64,000 nucleotides of DNA from CAVWDI01 sp963753725 (GTDB taxonomy: Bacteria; Chloroflexota; Anaerolineae; Anaerolineales; UBA4823). The first letter of the stretch is position 1, and each line of letters opens with the position of its first letter. Below, in pieces: positions 35,389-44,790 of the stretch. A program made the translations under genes and the position numbers. The notes under the pieces were generated by a model. The model had not been told where the DNA came from and searched no databases. It saw nothing but the letters and a program-made list of their open reading frames with translations. Where the stretch lies: positions 62,001-126,000 of the forward strand of contig CAVWDI010000001.1 in assembly GCA_963753725.1 (NCBI GenBank). The letters are read 5' to 3'.

Positions 35389-37263
35389 TGATCACACTGC
35401 AATTACAGTTCTTTAACAACCAATGTAGGTTTTAGGAGACGGAATAAACGATCTCTGGCCGGTCAAAAGCGCCTTCAGAAATGAGGAAAAAGGAACTCCT
35501 TGCTGTTCAGGGGCAGCTCTCGCACCCTTTTCAGCAGCCATTTTCCGCCGTTCATCCTTCCTTTTCTCTTCCCAGTAATGGTTAATGCGGCGCACATTGA
35601 TCATGGCAGCCGATCCGACCATCATGCAGGTTATGCGGAAGAGACCTCGCACCGGCAGCTTGCCACCCGGGAAGGGATGTTTCACTTCCCGGACCGTGCC
35701 TTCGATGGCTGCCCGATGGTTCTTGCCTGTTTGCTTGTTCTGCCTCATTTTGCGTCGCCGTTGGGCCACGGCCATCTGGGCGGGAGTAAATCTCAAACGG
35801 AAGGAGGGACGCTTTTTCCCAGGGCGAGCCGGACAGCTTTCTGCGAGATGAAACGGACAGGTCAGACAGACTGACGGGTCGAAGTCCGCCCGGTAACTAC
35901 ACTTCTGACTGCTCAGCTCAACCGGCACGCTTTGTCCCTGGGGACAGGTGATGTGGGTGGGAACGCCTTGCTCGTTTTGCTCGATATCGAAATCGGCCAG
36001 GTACAGCTTGTCAGGGTCCAGCCTTTTGCCATTGATACCGGTTTGGATCTGTTCGACCCCGTCTTTCTGCAGGGCTGGATCGACATCGGGACCGGCATAC
36101 GGGCCATCCGTGTAGAGCGTCTCCAACCCGGTGCGTTTCTTCAAGTCGGGTAAGGCTTCCAACAGCAGGGTGTTGTCGTTGGTGTTGTTGGGGGCTACTT
36201 GCACTTTGGTGATCAACTGCAGCGCATTGTCCGGGTCGCAGGTCTCGCTCAGATTGGTTACATAGCCTTTGTAGTCCCGCGAACCTTTCCGGCGATAAGT
36301 GGCTTCCAGATCGTCCACTGACTGCAAACTGTCGGCTTGCAACTCCTGTTTGCTCTTGGGGCGCACCGCTTGGGCTTCCAGGCGGAAGTTGTCTTCGAAG
36401 AAACGTCTCAGCACCTGGTAGGCCGGGTCTTGGGCGTAGTCTTCTCTCAGTTCTTCCAGCAGCAAAGCGATCACTTCCCCGATCTGCTGCAAGTGCGTCT
36501 GCGTGGCCTCTTGCCCTTTGATCCGGTACACGTACTGCCCCGAATGGCCTTGCAGATAAGGGGCAAAGGTTTCAGCATAGCGCTGCTGATCGGCTTCTGA
36601 GAGACTGCGCTGCATGCGCTGCACAGCTTCCACCAGCAGCTGTAAGCGGCTCATCTCCAGGATGTTGCTGGCAATCTGGGTGCTGTCCATACGCTGTTTG
36701 CCGGTCTTGACCTGCAAAGTCGTCAATTGCTGGTCAGTGATGTTCTCAAAAGCTTGCGTGAGCAGGTTCACGCCGTGTTCCAGGTTGTAGCGGCTCAGAC
36801 GCTGGCGGAAGTAATATAAGGTGCGCAGGTCGAAGTCGCTTTCGTTCAGATCGTGGATGCCCAAGGCATAGCGCACCTGCAGATCAAAACAGAAATGATC
36901 GTACAGTTCTTCGTCGCTCCACCCGAAGCCTGCCTTGAGCGTTTCCAGCCCAACCAACCAGTTGATCGGTACGTTCGGCCTTGAAGGGTGTGCGACATAG
37001 AGAACCGCAAAAGTATCTTCATCGATGCGGCTGAAGAAGTCGCGATAGAATTCCTCTGCCCAAGAGTTCTCTAATTGTTTGCGTTTCTTCTTCGGCAGAT
37101 CGCTGACATTGCTGATCAACAGCGGCTGCAAATGGCGTTTATTGGCTTTATACATGCTTCAGACCTTTCTGCTTCGGGATGGTCTAATTATATTAAGAAA
37201 TTCCCCTCTTGAGGAGGGTACAATTCAGACTAATTTGGTCTGGTCGTTTTTGCAGTGCGATCA
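35389..37263. mobile_element. IS1182 family insertion sequence, complete
   Basis: 1875 bp. The ends are imperfect inverted repeats (TGATCACACTGCAA at the left, TTGCAGTGCGATCA at the right) and the element is flanked by the 4-bp direct repeat TAAA (35385-35388 and 37264-37267). It carries one intact transposase and is visibly more GC-rich than its surroundings, a sign of recent arrival. It lies between the corrinoid-protein gene and the methyltransferase gene. Confidence 0.85.
35413..37155 (-). CDS. IS1182 family DDE transposase
   Basis: 580 residues with an N-terminal domain typical of this family and DDE residues Asp157 (MDSTQ), Asp350 (YTDGPY) and Glu485 (RAAIEGTVRE). A cysteine-rich stretch (Cys404, 419, 430, 433, 441) lies before the last catalytic residue, as in IS1182 proteins. 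The frame is intact, so the element may be active. It moves the IS by cut-and-paste; it has no metabolic link to the flanking genes. Confidence 0.93.
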   Translation of the reverse strand: MYKANKRHLQPLLISNVSDLPKKKRKQLENSWAEEFYRDFFSRIDEDTFAVLYVAHPSRPNVPINWLVGLETLKAGFGWSDEELYDHFCFDLQVRYALGIHDLNESDFDLRTLYYFRQRLSRYNLEHGVNLLTQAFENITDQQLTTLQVKTGKQRMDSTQIASNILEMSRLQLLVEAVQRMQRSLSEADQQRYAETFAPYLQGHSGQYVYRIKGQEATQTHLQQIGEVIALLLEELREDYAQDPAYQVLRRFFEDNFRLEAQAVRPKSKQELQADSLQSVDDLEATYRRKGSRDYKGYVTNLSETCDPDNALQLITKVQVAPNNTNDNTLLLEALPDLKKRTGLETLYTDGPYAGPDVDPALQKDGVEQIQTGINGKRLDPDKLYLADFDIEQNEQGVPTHITCPQGQSVPVELSSQKCSYRADFDPSVCLTCPFHLAESCPARPGKKRPSFRLRFTPAQMAVAQRRRKMRQNKQTGKNHRAAIEGTVREVKHPFPGGKLPVRGLFRITCMMVGSAAMINVRRINHYWEEKRKDERRKMAAEKGARAAPEQQGVPFSSFLKALLTGQRSFIPSPKTYIGC

Positions 37264-37278
37264 TAAATGAATTTCAAT

Positions 37279-37932
37279 CTAAGCATTTATACTAAGCAAT
37301 TTCTTAGCAGCTTCGACAGCTTGAATTGCATCATCACCATAACCGTCTGCGCCAATCTCCTGCACCCACGAAGCATCTACGGGAGCTCCTCCAACCAGCA
37401 CTTTCACATTATCCCGCATACCTTCTTCGATCAACACATCGATAACTTTCTTTTGCTGCATCATTGTAGTAGTCAATAAAGCGCTGACAGCCACGATATC
37501 CGCGTTGACTTCCCTGGCCTTTTCAACCATTTGTTTGGCCGGGACATCAACGCCCAGGTCATAAACCTCAAAACCATATGCAGACAACATTGTTGAGACC
37601 AGGTTTTTTCCAATATCATGGATATCACCTTCAATCGTTCCCAGAACAATCACGCCTAATGATGCCTGCTCAGTACCACGTCTGGCAATTTCGGGTTCCA
37701 GGACATCCATTGCCGATTTCATAGCCGCTCCTGACACAACCAATTCGGGGATAAACGCGTTTCCACAGCTGAACTCATCACCCACTTGTTTGACCCCGAC
37801 CACAAATCCTTTGTTTATCGCATCTAATGGATCGATTCCTGATGAGATGGACTCGGCCGCCAAATCTGCCGCACCTTTCCTATCTCCATCAATAATCGAC
37901 TGTGCCATCGCTTTATAAATTTGCTCGTTCAT
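37279..37932 (-). CDS. Corrinoid (B12-binding) methyl-carrier protein, MtbC/MttC type
   Basis: 217 residues: N-terminal helical cap (~1-90) and a Rossmann-like B12 domain with the axial-ligand motif GDIHDIGKN (Asp-x-His-x-x-Gly) and the later VSALLTTTMMQ and VGGAPV. It carries a methyl group on cobalt between a substrate-specific methyltransferase and an acceptor such as tetrahydrofolate. A GGGAG site is 6 bases before the ATG. The intact gene is flanked by an IS1182 element 15 bp downstream and a broken IS4-like element 41 bp upstream. Confidence 0.93.
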   Translation of the reverse strand: MNEQIYKAMAQSIIDGDRKGAADLAAESISSGIDPLDAINKGFVVGVKQVGDEFSCGNAFIPELVVSGAAMKSAMDVLEPEIARRGTEQASLGVIVLGTIEGDIHDIGKNLVSTMLSAYGFEVYDLGVDVPAKQMVEKAREVNADIVAVSALLTTTMMQQKKVIDVLIEEGMRDNVKVLVGGAPVDASWVQEIGADGYGDDAIQAVEAAKKLLSINA

Positions 37933-37973
37933 GTTCTACTCCCAAACAAAAATTTTATTTCCTATCTTTGATA

Positions 37974-39146
37974 CTAGCCACCTGACACTTTGGCATTATA
38001 GGCAAGGAATAAGCGATAAATTCAATGGCAATTCATTCGTCAAATGCCTTTCAGCCATATTCCTACCGATACGAAAAACACTATGATCACGACGATCCCT
38101 TCGATCAACTAAATGACGCTTACCATTTTTGATGGTCCTGGAACCGAATGCCACTAACCAGACGTACAACAAGACTACAGACAAGGTCAATCGTGACAAG
38201 CGCAAGAAGTTACGCAAATGAGTACTTTCCAAATCAAAGCCATTTCCTTTGAGATCGCCAAAGGTTTCTTCAATCCACATCCGCCTTTGATACGATTTCA
38301 AGGTAGTCTGTGGGCAAGTAAGATTGGTTGCCAAGAACCAGGGTTCTTTCTCACCTACTTTCCAGTATGCCATCAAGTTTACGGAGTAAGCATACTTTGC
38401 GGTCAATTGGCAGGTGGTCAACAAACTCTTTTACCTGGCTTTTCCACAAGATTATCCAATCGCTGAAAGTTCTCTCGATTGTTTTGTCTGACCAAATAGC
38501 GGCCTTTCTGGCGCAAAACATAATGCCAATGCCACTTTCTAAGCAGTTTTTGCACTTCAATTTCACCAATTCAGCATCACCAATCAGTATGACGCTTGTT
38601 TTTGGCGGTATCAATCGATAAACATAAGTCAATAATGCCCTTTGTTTGTAGGATGTACTATGCCCACGATTGCTTTTGATCCATGTCCAAGCCAACGGTA
38701 TGGCGCGTCTACGATATGCAATTGCAACCATGAGCAGCTGATGTCCAAAACCTACTTACTGCCATCCACGATCAGACGGATTTCTCCATCAGCCAGATGC
38801 TGGATAATGTCCTTGGCGACCGGCTCGTACCACTCGCGTACTCGAATAGCTGGATTGTCCAAAAAACGGCTCAGACGGCGAGTGATACTTGGCAATTTTG
38901 CTGTTCCAGGTATTTTTTCTGCCACTTTGCTCAAATGTACCGAACGACTTTGATAAATTCCAACAATCAGCCAAGTGAAATTACGGATGCGCGTTATTCT
39001 CTCAGTAGGTTGAGGTTGTCGAATTTGCATATTCCAAGTATGATAGAGTTTGTTGATCGGCATTGTTTGTCTCCTGATTTTTGTGAAGATAAATGAAGTA
39101 GTACAAATTACGTGCCGATCAATACTTTTCTTAAAGTGTCAGGTAG
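37974..39146. mobile_element. IS4-like insertion sequence, transposase broken
   Basis: 1173 bp. Ends share the inverted repeat CCTGACACTTT near the termini, and the element is flanked by a 12-bp direct repeat CTATCTTTGATA (37962-37973 and 39147-39158), the duplication length usual for IS4. It was inserted into the intergenic region between the corrinoid gene and the divergent PfkB kinase gene. Confidence 0.82.
37996..39063 (-). pseudogene. IS4-like transposase, frameshifted
   Basis: Three frames make up one protein of about 350 residues. The C-terminal part contains the IS4 YREK signature (YQRRMWIEETFGDLK, with Y-2-R-3-E-6-K spacing). The first part ends in the conserved IVDGSK; adding one G near 38752-38756 continues it as KVGFGHQLLMVAIAY. 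At least one further shift lies near 38351-38424. The start is ATG at 39063. Frame breaks could be sequencing errors or real decay. Confidence 0.8.
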
Positions 39147-39200
39147 CTATCTTTGATATATTAGTTTTCTAACAATCAGGTTAAATTTTATTAAAACCAT

Positions 39201-39218
39201 CATTATAACATTATAATG
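39201..39218. promoter_or_regulatory. Palindrome upstream of PfkB kinase gene
   Basis: CATTATAA-CA-TTATAATG, an 18-bp dyad 127 bases before the kinase start in the intergenic region that the IS4-like element split. It has operator-like symmetry; no regulator can be assigned. Confidence 0.4.
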
Positions 39219-39344
39219 TTTGCCAAAACTACTTATACTTGTTTTCCTTTCACTCCATCGCAAATTATTCAGTATTTCCAGCAAGAGTTATAATGACTCA
39301 AAATTCAAAATCTTCCACACGTCATTAGATAAATCTCTTAATTC

Positions 39345-40274
39345 ATGATCTATACAATCACACTTAATCCAGGCATTGATCTCCAATATATTGTGGAAGA
39401 TTTTGAATACAACACTGTCATTCGCAGCCAAAAAACCCGCCGTGATTTGGGTGGTAAGGGTTTCAATGTCTCAAACGCCCTATTAAAACTAAATGTAATC
39501 AGCACCGCATTGGGGTTTGTTGGCGGGAAAAGTGGTGAGTTTCTAGTCGATCAATTGGACCGATTAAATATTTCTCACGACCTAATATGGATCGAAGGTG
39601 AAACAAGGACAAACACCACCATCCTCGCACATGGAAAGGCCAAACACCTCAAAGTAAACGAACCAGGGCCAACGGTTCAAGAAAGTGAGCAGATCCGATT
39701 ATTGGATAAAGCCGCCAATCTTGCAGCAAAGGGCGATTACTTCATCATCTCGGGAAGTCTTCCTCCAGAGTTGAAGGATAATTTCTATGCGCAATTAATT
39801 CAAGCTGTTCAAGATAAAGGGGCAAAAGCTGTGCTGGATACAAGCGGCCAGGCGCTTGTCAACGGGCTCAAAGCGATCCCATACATGATTAAACCTAATC
39901 GGAACGAATTATGCCAATTGACTGGAATCTCTCTAATCTCAAACAAAGATTATCGCTCCGGGATGATATCCGCCCATATTATGGGTGCATCGAACATCTG
40001 CCTTTCGTTAGGCAGTGAAGGAGCCATTTTATCGGATGGGGATCGCATGTTACATGGATTTCCGCCGCAAATAATAGAACGCAATCCAATCGCTTCCGGT
40101 GATGCGCTGCTGGCTGGAATTATAGCTGGATTTACCGATGCAATGAATAACTCTGAATCGCTGCGCTATGGTGTCGCTTGTGGTACTGCAGCCGCCAGTT
40201 TGGATGGTACGGATTTTGGATCAAAAGAGATGGTAAAAAGAATCTCAGAACAAGTTTCAATTACTACAATTTAG
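39345..40274 (+). CDS. PfkB family kinase, 1-phosphofructokinase/tagatose-6-phosphate kinase type
   Basis: 309 residues: TLNPGIDLQY at the start, LGGKGFNVSNAL, ISGSLPPEL and the catalytic loop NPIASGDALLAG, where GAGD is replaced by ASGD but the catalytic Asp is kept. It phosphorylates a ketose phosphate in this family. It is transcribed alone, away from the corrinoid gene and toward the minus-strand FGGY-kinase operon. No ribosome site better than a weak AATTC-like stretch is visible. Confidence 0.87.
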   Translation: MIYTITLNPGIDLQYIVEDFEYNTVIRSQKTRRDLGGKGFNVSNALLKLNVISTALGFVGGKSGEFLVDQLDRLNISHDLIWIEGETRTNTTILAHGKAKHLKVNEPGPTVQESEQIRLLDKAANLAAKGDYFIISGSLPPELKDNFYAQLIQAVQDKGAKAVLDTSGQALVNGLKAIPYMIKPNRNELCQLTGISLISNKDYRSGMISAHIMGASNICLSLGSEGAILSDGDRMLHGFPPQIIERNPIASGDALLAGIIAGFTDAMNNSESLRYGVACGTAAASLDGTDFGSKEMVKRISEQVSITTI

Positions 40275-40430
40275 CAAATTAAGGCTGGCATTCCTACCCC
40301 CCCATCTCACCAATTACCCAAGCCATATTAAATGACAAAGCAATTCCATTATTCTTGACAGATTGATCTTCTGATGCCAGGTCGTTCTCATGCATCAAAA
40401 AATCCAAATTGATTTCGATTAAGTTCTTGA

Positions 40431-41972
40431 TTACTTATCAAATTCAACGAAAGACTGGCTTAAAATCGCCTGCCATTTTATCTGTTGTTCCACGATCTTT
40501 TGATAAGCGCTATTCGTTTCTGCATCCGGCAGCAGAGGTTCCCCCGCCGAAATTGCGTGTTCTTCTGCAACCGCTGCCAGGTCATCGAAGACCCCCGCAG
40601 CTTTTCCAGCAATCATTGCCGAACCCCATGAACCAAACTCATTCCCCACCAAAGGTTGGTACGGGACTCCCAATACATCCGCTTTGATCTGGTTCCAAAC
40701 CGGACTGCGCGCCCCGCCGCCTACCACTCGTGCTTCAACTAATTTCAAATCAGGTATCAACTCTTTGAGAATAGATAAGTAGTATGCGTATTCATAAGCC
40801 ACACTTTCCAGCACAGCCCGCCCAAAATGAGCTTGCGTATGACCCCATGAGAAACCGATCCACGATCCCCTCATTTCCGGTGTCGCTGGACAGATCCGGC
40901 CTCCAAGGTGGGGTGAGAAGAATAATCCTTCCGACCCAGGTGGAATCTCTTCCAATTGCGAGATCATTTCGCCATACAAGTCATCAGGCAAGTCTTGTTG
41001 CTCCCCGCGATAATTATTGAAGAACTGGTCACGGAACCAGCGCAATGCAATACCGCCTCCACCGATATATGCCAGTGGATTCCATAATCCTGGGATCACA
41101 GAACGCATCGTCAGCAAGGCGCGATTTTCCACATCTGCCACAAATGTATCCGTACAACCGGCGAACACCGACGCGGTCCCTGCCACATCAAAGAGCATAC
41201 CTGCCTTTACGACTCCACCACCGAATGCATTAGCAGCAGTATCTCCGCATCCGGCTGCGACAATTGTCCCGGACGCCAATCCGAATACCTTTGCGGCTTC
41301 ATCGGTCACTTCACCGACCACATGCCAAGGCTCCACAACTTTTGGCAATTTCTCTATGTCCAATCCCATCACATCGCACAACTCATTTGACCAGCGCCCA
41401 TTCTGGATATCACTAAAACCGGAGAAATGGATGAAGGTGTAATCCATGAAGGCATCTTCCCCTTTTAGACCAACCATTTTTCCCCCTACATACCCAGCCG
41501 GGGTGACAAATTTTGCAATATTTTTGTAGGCTTCCGGCTGCTCTTTTTTCCACCACAGCATTTTGGGGCCGTGATCACAGGTCGGAGGGCATCCAGTCAG
41601 GCGAGTTACTAATTCGCCATGGTTCTTATCCATATACTCAATATAGGGTTGACAGCGCATATCGAGCCATGAATCAAAACGGGTAGCTGGATTGTAGTTC
41701 TCATCAACCGCCCCAATCCCCGCCATCTGACTGTCGAAAGCAATCGCAGCAACTTCGCTCGGATTGACTCCGCTCTCCTGGATGCAGTTCTTTACTGTTA
41801 TTGCTGCTGTGTTATAAAAATCATCATTTTCCTGTTCGACAACGCCCGGCTTTGGATAGTAAATTGGTACTTCGATAGTGGAATCAGCGACCAGTTTCCC
41901 ATCTGTTGTGTATAGCGCCGATTTGGTGCTGCTGGTTCCTAAATCTACCCCGATAAGATAGGTCTTTGCCAT
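40431..41972 (-). CDS. FGGY family sugar kinase (xylulokinase-like)
   Basis: 513 residues. Both FGGY domains are present: GVDLGTSSTKSALY at the start, DSWLDMRC, DVAGTASVFAGC and the C-terminal ARVVGGGARSPVWNQIKADVLG. It resembles xylulokinase, but ketopentose, ketohexose and acid-sugar kinases of this branch cannot be told apart by eye. It is the last gene of the seven-gene minus-strand operon (47620 to 40431), 134 bp after the AroE-like gene. Confidence 0.88.
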   Translation of the reverse strand: MAKTYLIGVDLGTSSTKSALYTTDGKLVADSTIEVPIYYPKPGVVEQENDDFYNTAAITVKNCIQESGVNPSEVAAIAFDSQMAGIGAVDENYNPATRFDSWLDMRCQPYIEYMDKNHGELVTRLTGCPPTCDHGPKMLWWKKEQPEAYKNIAKFVTPAGYVGGKMVGLKGEDAFMDYTFIHFSGFSDIQNGRWSNELCDVMGLDIEKLPKVVEPWHVVGEVTDEAAKVFGLASGTIVAAGCGDTAANAFGGGVVKAGMLFDVAGTASVFAGCTDTFVADVENRALLTMRSVIPGLWNPLAYIGGGGIALRWFRDQFFNNYRGEQQDLPDDLYGEMISQLEEIPPGSEGLFFSPHLGGRICPATPEMRGSWIGFSWGHTQAHFGRAVLESVAYEYAYYLSILKELIPDLKLVEARVVGGGARSPVWNQIKADVLGVPYQPLVGNEFGSWGSAMIAGKAAGVFDDLAAVAEEHAISAGEPLLPDAETNSAYQKIVEQQIKWQAILSQSFVEFDK

Positions 41973-42106
41973 ATTACACCTTTCATATCAATGCGATATT
42001 TCACATTTGAAGTTGGCCAAAAAAATCAATGTAATCTTCATAAAGCTAGACTTTATCTCGAAGCTTCGAAAACTACGTATTATTCGCGCTTTTCCAGCAT
42101 TTTTCC

Positions 42107-43096
42107 TTATGCGATTGCTCGAGGTATGTAAACCAATGTTGGCCGCAGTTCTTCCGCAACTTCTACCAGCTTATTAAATGTCATTTCATCAAATTCGATA
42201 TGAAGCACCTCAGCAATCACCTGCGTCCAACCATGCAGGAAATACAGCCAGCCATCTTCCACGTTAACATTACGTGATTCTCTTTGAGCCATAGCCTGGT
42301 GCCAGAAATCCAGTTCACCGCGGTAGTTGATTTCCCAGGCCCATCCGCTATGCGGAAATAATCCTTCATTTGTTACCGGTGATCCAGGGGTATCTTTCCC
42401 CATACCCGTAGCATTAATTACCACACTGCCATCAATCATTCCTTCCATAAACTCATCATTTCTGACTGGATCAGCGCTTTTGATGTACTCAAATTGGATA
42501 TCCGTCTCCAGCTTTTCGACCATCGTATGCAAACCATCTAAACGACCTTGAGAGCGGTTCACCACAACAAACTTTTTGGGTCGATCAGCTGGGTCTTCCT
42601 TATTGATCAAGTGCAGCGATATCGCCTTACCAGAACCTCCAGCGCCGAAACAGAGCACGTCTGCTCCCGTTCGTCCGAAATAACCTTTGTCAAGAAATGC
42701 ATCCATACTCAATCCGGATGTCAGTGGGTCCTTGGCATGTCCAATCAGTTTCCCATTTAGCTTTGATATGCTGGATACTTCCCCAGTCAGCTGCGCAGAG
42801 GAATGTAGTTCATCAAACATATCCCTGGATGCCTCCAAAAGATCAATTTTGTGAGTCGTCACTAGCCCGCCCAGGGAGAGCGGGTCGAATTTTAATTGAG
42901 CTACTGTAGCGCGATAAGCTTCTGGTTCATCATGAATCTTGTGGTCGATTCCTTCTATGATAATTTCTGGTTGCCCGATCGCCTCCATCCAGCGCGGAAA
43001 GACTTTCATTATGGACGATTTCCCTGTTGTTACACCAACAAAATAGAACGTTGGGATCGTCTTTTTCACGACCGGATATTTTTCACCACCTGTCAT
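42107..43096 (-). CDS. Shikimate dehydrogenase-like (AroE-fold) oxidoreductase
   Basis: About 329 residues of the shikimate/quinate dehydrogenase fold: FYFVGVTTGKSSIMKVFP (substrate-site Ser/Lys), LVTTHKIDLLEAS with the catalytic Lys, AKDPLTSGLS with the catalytic Asp, and FGAGGSGKAISLHL for NAD(P). The AAGGAG ribosome site lies inside the longer frame, so I place the start at the ATG at 43096. No aromatic-pathway gene is near. In this sugar operon the enzyme probably oxidises a cyclic or sugar-derived polyol; this is inference. Confidence 0.83.
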   Translation of the reverse strand: MTGGEKYPVVKKTIPTFYFVGVTTGKSSIMKVFPRWMEAIGQPEIIIEGIDHKIHDEPEAYRATVAQLKFDPLSLGGLVTTHKIDLLEASRDMFDELHSSAQLTGEVSSISKLNGKLIGHAKDPLTSGLSMDAFLDKGYFGRTGADVLCFGAGGSGKAISLHLINKEDPADRPKKFVVVNRSQGRLDGLHTMVEKLETDIQFEYIKSADPVRNDEFMEGMIDGSVVINATGMGKDTPGSPVTNEGLFPHSGWAWEINYRGELDFWHQAMAQRESRNVNVEDGWLYFLHGWTQVIAEVLHIEFDEMTFNKLVEVAEELRPTLVYIPRAIA

Positions 43097-43145
43097 ACAC
43101 TTCTCCTTCATAAAACACAGCGATTGGTTTAACTAATTCCAAAAA

Positions 43146-43796
43146 CTATACTTCGCTTCGTGCTTCTTCAACAGCTTTTACAAATTCAGACGCACGTATA
43201 CTGATATCGTTAAAACGGCCTTCTTTCGCCCAATCCGAAGGACACAGTTTACTTCCAGCGCCAACTGCGACAGCACCAGCCGCAAACCATTCTCTCAAAT
43301 TATCCATACTCACACCACCGGTGGGCATCATCGGGATTTGTGGAAATGGACCTCGTAATGCCTTAATATACGCTGGTCCACCCAGCGAACCTGGGAAGAC
43401 TTTGACGACATCTGAACCAATCTTGTAAGCGTGCATTACTTCAGACGGAGTAAGCGCGCCGATCATCACCCCCAAACCGCTGGAAACCATTTTTTCCGCT
43501 AACTCTTGTTCCAAATGCGGGCTGACGATAAAATTTGCGCCTGCCTCTCGGGCCTCTTTTACTTGTGCCGTTTGAGTAAGCGTTCCCATCCCCAACAGGA
43601 TTTTCTGTCCATATATTTTATTCAGCGCTTGAACCACTAGAGCGGCACCTGGGGTTGTGTAAGTGATCTCAATGCCGTACACTCCGCCTTCCACCAATGC
43701 ATCCACCATTTTCAGGGTCAACTCTCGTGAAGGACCGCGGATTACTGCCAGCAGTCCCAATTCTCTCACGCGATTTATAGTCTCCTCTTTGCTCAT
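43146..43796 (-). CDS. eda: 2-dehydro-3-deoxyphosphogluconate (KDPG) aldolase
   Basis: 216 residues from the ATG at 43796 (AAGGG five bases before). Catalytic Glu43 (GIEITYTT), GTLTQ, the Schiff-base Lys132 (DVVKVFPG) and PTGGV are all in place. It cleaves 2-keto-3-deoxy-6-phosphogluconate or a similar keto-deoxy acid phosphate to pyruvate and an aldehyde phosphate. In this operon it is the probable exit to central metabolism for the acid formed by the dehydrogenases upstream. Confidence 0.9.
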   Translation of the reverse strand: MSKEETINRVRELGLLAVIRGPSRELTLKMVDALVEGGVYGIEITYTTPGAALVVQALNKIYGQKILLGMGTLTQTAQVKEAREAGANFIVSPHLEQELAEKMVSSGLGVMIGALTPSEVMHAYKIGSDVVKVFPGSLGGPAYIKALRGPFPQIPMMPTGGVSMDNLREWFAAGAVAVGAGSKLCPSDWAKEGRFNDISIRASEFVKAVEEARSEV

Positions 43797-43821
43797 TTTC
43801 ACCCTTCGAATATGCTAATTT

Positions 43822-44790
43822 TTAGATCACTCGATTTTGAGGTTCCTCACCATTCAATACCGCTAAACAATCCAATAATGCGCCCCAACCCATGGCGTCT
43901 GCAGCTCCATCTGTGTGTGCACCTATATGAGGTGTGGTCAAAACTTTTGGATGAATGAGCAGTGGATTTATTGGATCAGGGGGCTGCTTATCGAAAACAT
44001 CCAGTGCCGCGCCGTTCAATTTATCACTTTCAAGCGCCTTTAATAATGCAGTTTCGTCGACCAATTCTCCCCGTGAGGTGTTGATTAAATACGAACCATG
44101 CTTCATTTCTGAGAGAAACTCAGCATCTACAATACCCCTGGTTTCAGTGGATGATGGTATATGCAGGGATAGAAAATCGGACCACCTGATAAGCTCTCCC
44201 AGATTCACCATAGATACACCGAACCTATCAGCTGTATCTCTATCCGGAATTGGATCGTAAGCAATCATTTCACAATCGAATCCGGATAATCTTCGACCCA
44301 CTTGTTTTCCAATAGATCCGAATCCCAATAGACCGACCATTTTCCCAACCAACGATCGACCTCGAAAACGCGGCCAGTTGCCCGATTTTGTAGCTTGAAC
44401 CGCTTGCGGAATATTCCGAGCCAGCGATAACATTAAACCAACGGTAAGTTCTGCAACAGAGGCCGAATTTGCTCCCGGGGTATTGGTAATAATTATTCCC
44501 TTTGCCCGCGATGCTTGTAAATCAACCGCATCCACACCCACGCCATAACGGGCAATCACTTTCAACCGCTCCGCTGCCTCAATTACATCCTTGTTAATCT
44601 CATCCAGACCTGCGATATATCCATCTACTTCCGGAATCAATTCGACCAGTTCATGTGATTTAAGCGGGCGGTCTAATGTGTTATAGATTACCTCCCCAAC
44701 CTGCTCTTCTAAATATGATCGTAATTTAGAATCATTCTTAGCATAGGAGGTCGGCGTCACCAGAACGCGGCAAGATTTTATATTCAGCAT
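43822..44790 (-). CDS. D-2-hydroxyacid dehydrogenase (SerA/glyoxylate reductase type)
   Basis: 322 residues: NAD-binding LLGFGSIGKQVG, the catalytic Arg in LINTSRGELVD, Glu later on, and His in TPHIGAHT. This family reduces or oxidises alpha-keto and D-2-hydroxy acids. Stop and start codons overlap with the cupin gene upstream (TGATG), so the two are co-translated. Its substrate is presumably a sugar-derived hydroxy acid, not phosphoglycerate, because no serine genes are near. Confidence 0.88.
   Translation of the reverse strand: MLNIKSCRVLVTPTSYAKNDSKLRSYLEEQVGEVIYNTLDRPLKSHELVELIPEVDGYIAGLDEINKDVIEAAERLKVIARYGVGVDAVDLQASRAKGIIITNTPGANSASVAELTVGLMLSLARNIPQAVQATKSGNWPRFRGRSLVGKMVGLLGFGSIGKQVGRRLSGFDCEMIAYDPIPDRDTADRFGVSMVNLGELIRWSDFLSLHIPSSTETRGIVDAEFLSEMKHGSYLINTSRGELVDETALLKALESDKLNGAALDVFDKQPPDPINPLLIHPKVLTTPHIGAHTDGAADAMGWGALLDCLAVLNGEEPQNRVI

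Noticed and set aside
40294..40395. 33-codon frame (MHENDLASED...) after the FGGY kinase
   Set aside because: It reads smoothly but lacks a ribosome site and a known family; too short to support. It could be a gene remnant.
42058..42069. Palindrome TCGAAGCTTCGA between the FGGY kinase and AroE-like genes
   Set aside because: A short perfect dyad in an intercistronic gap with no promoter around it; no support as an operator or terminator.
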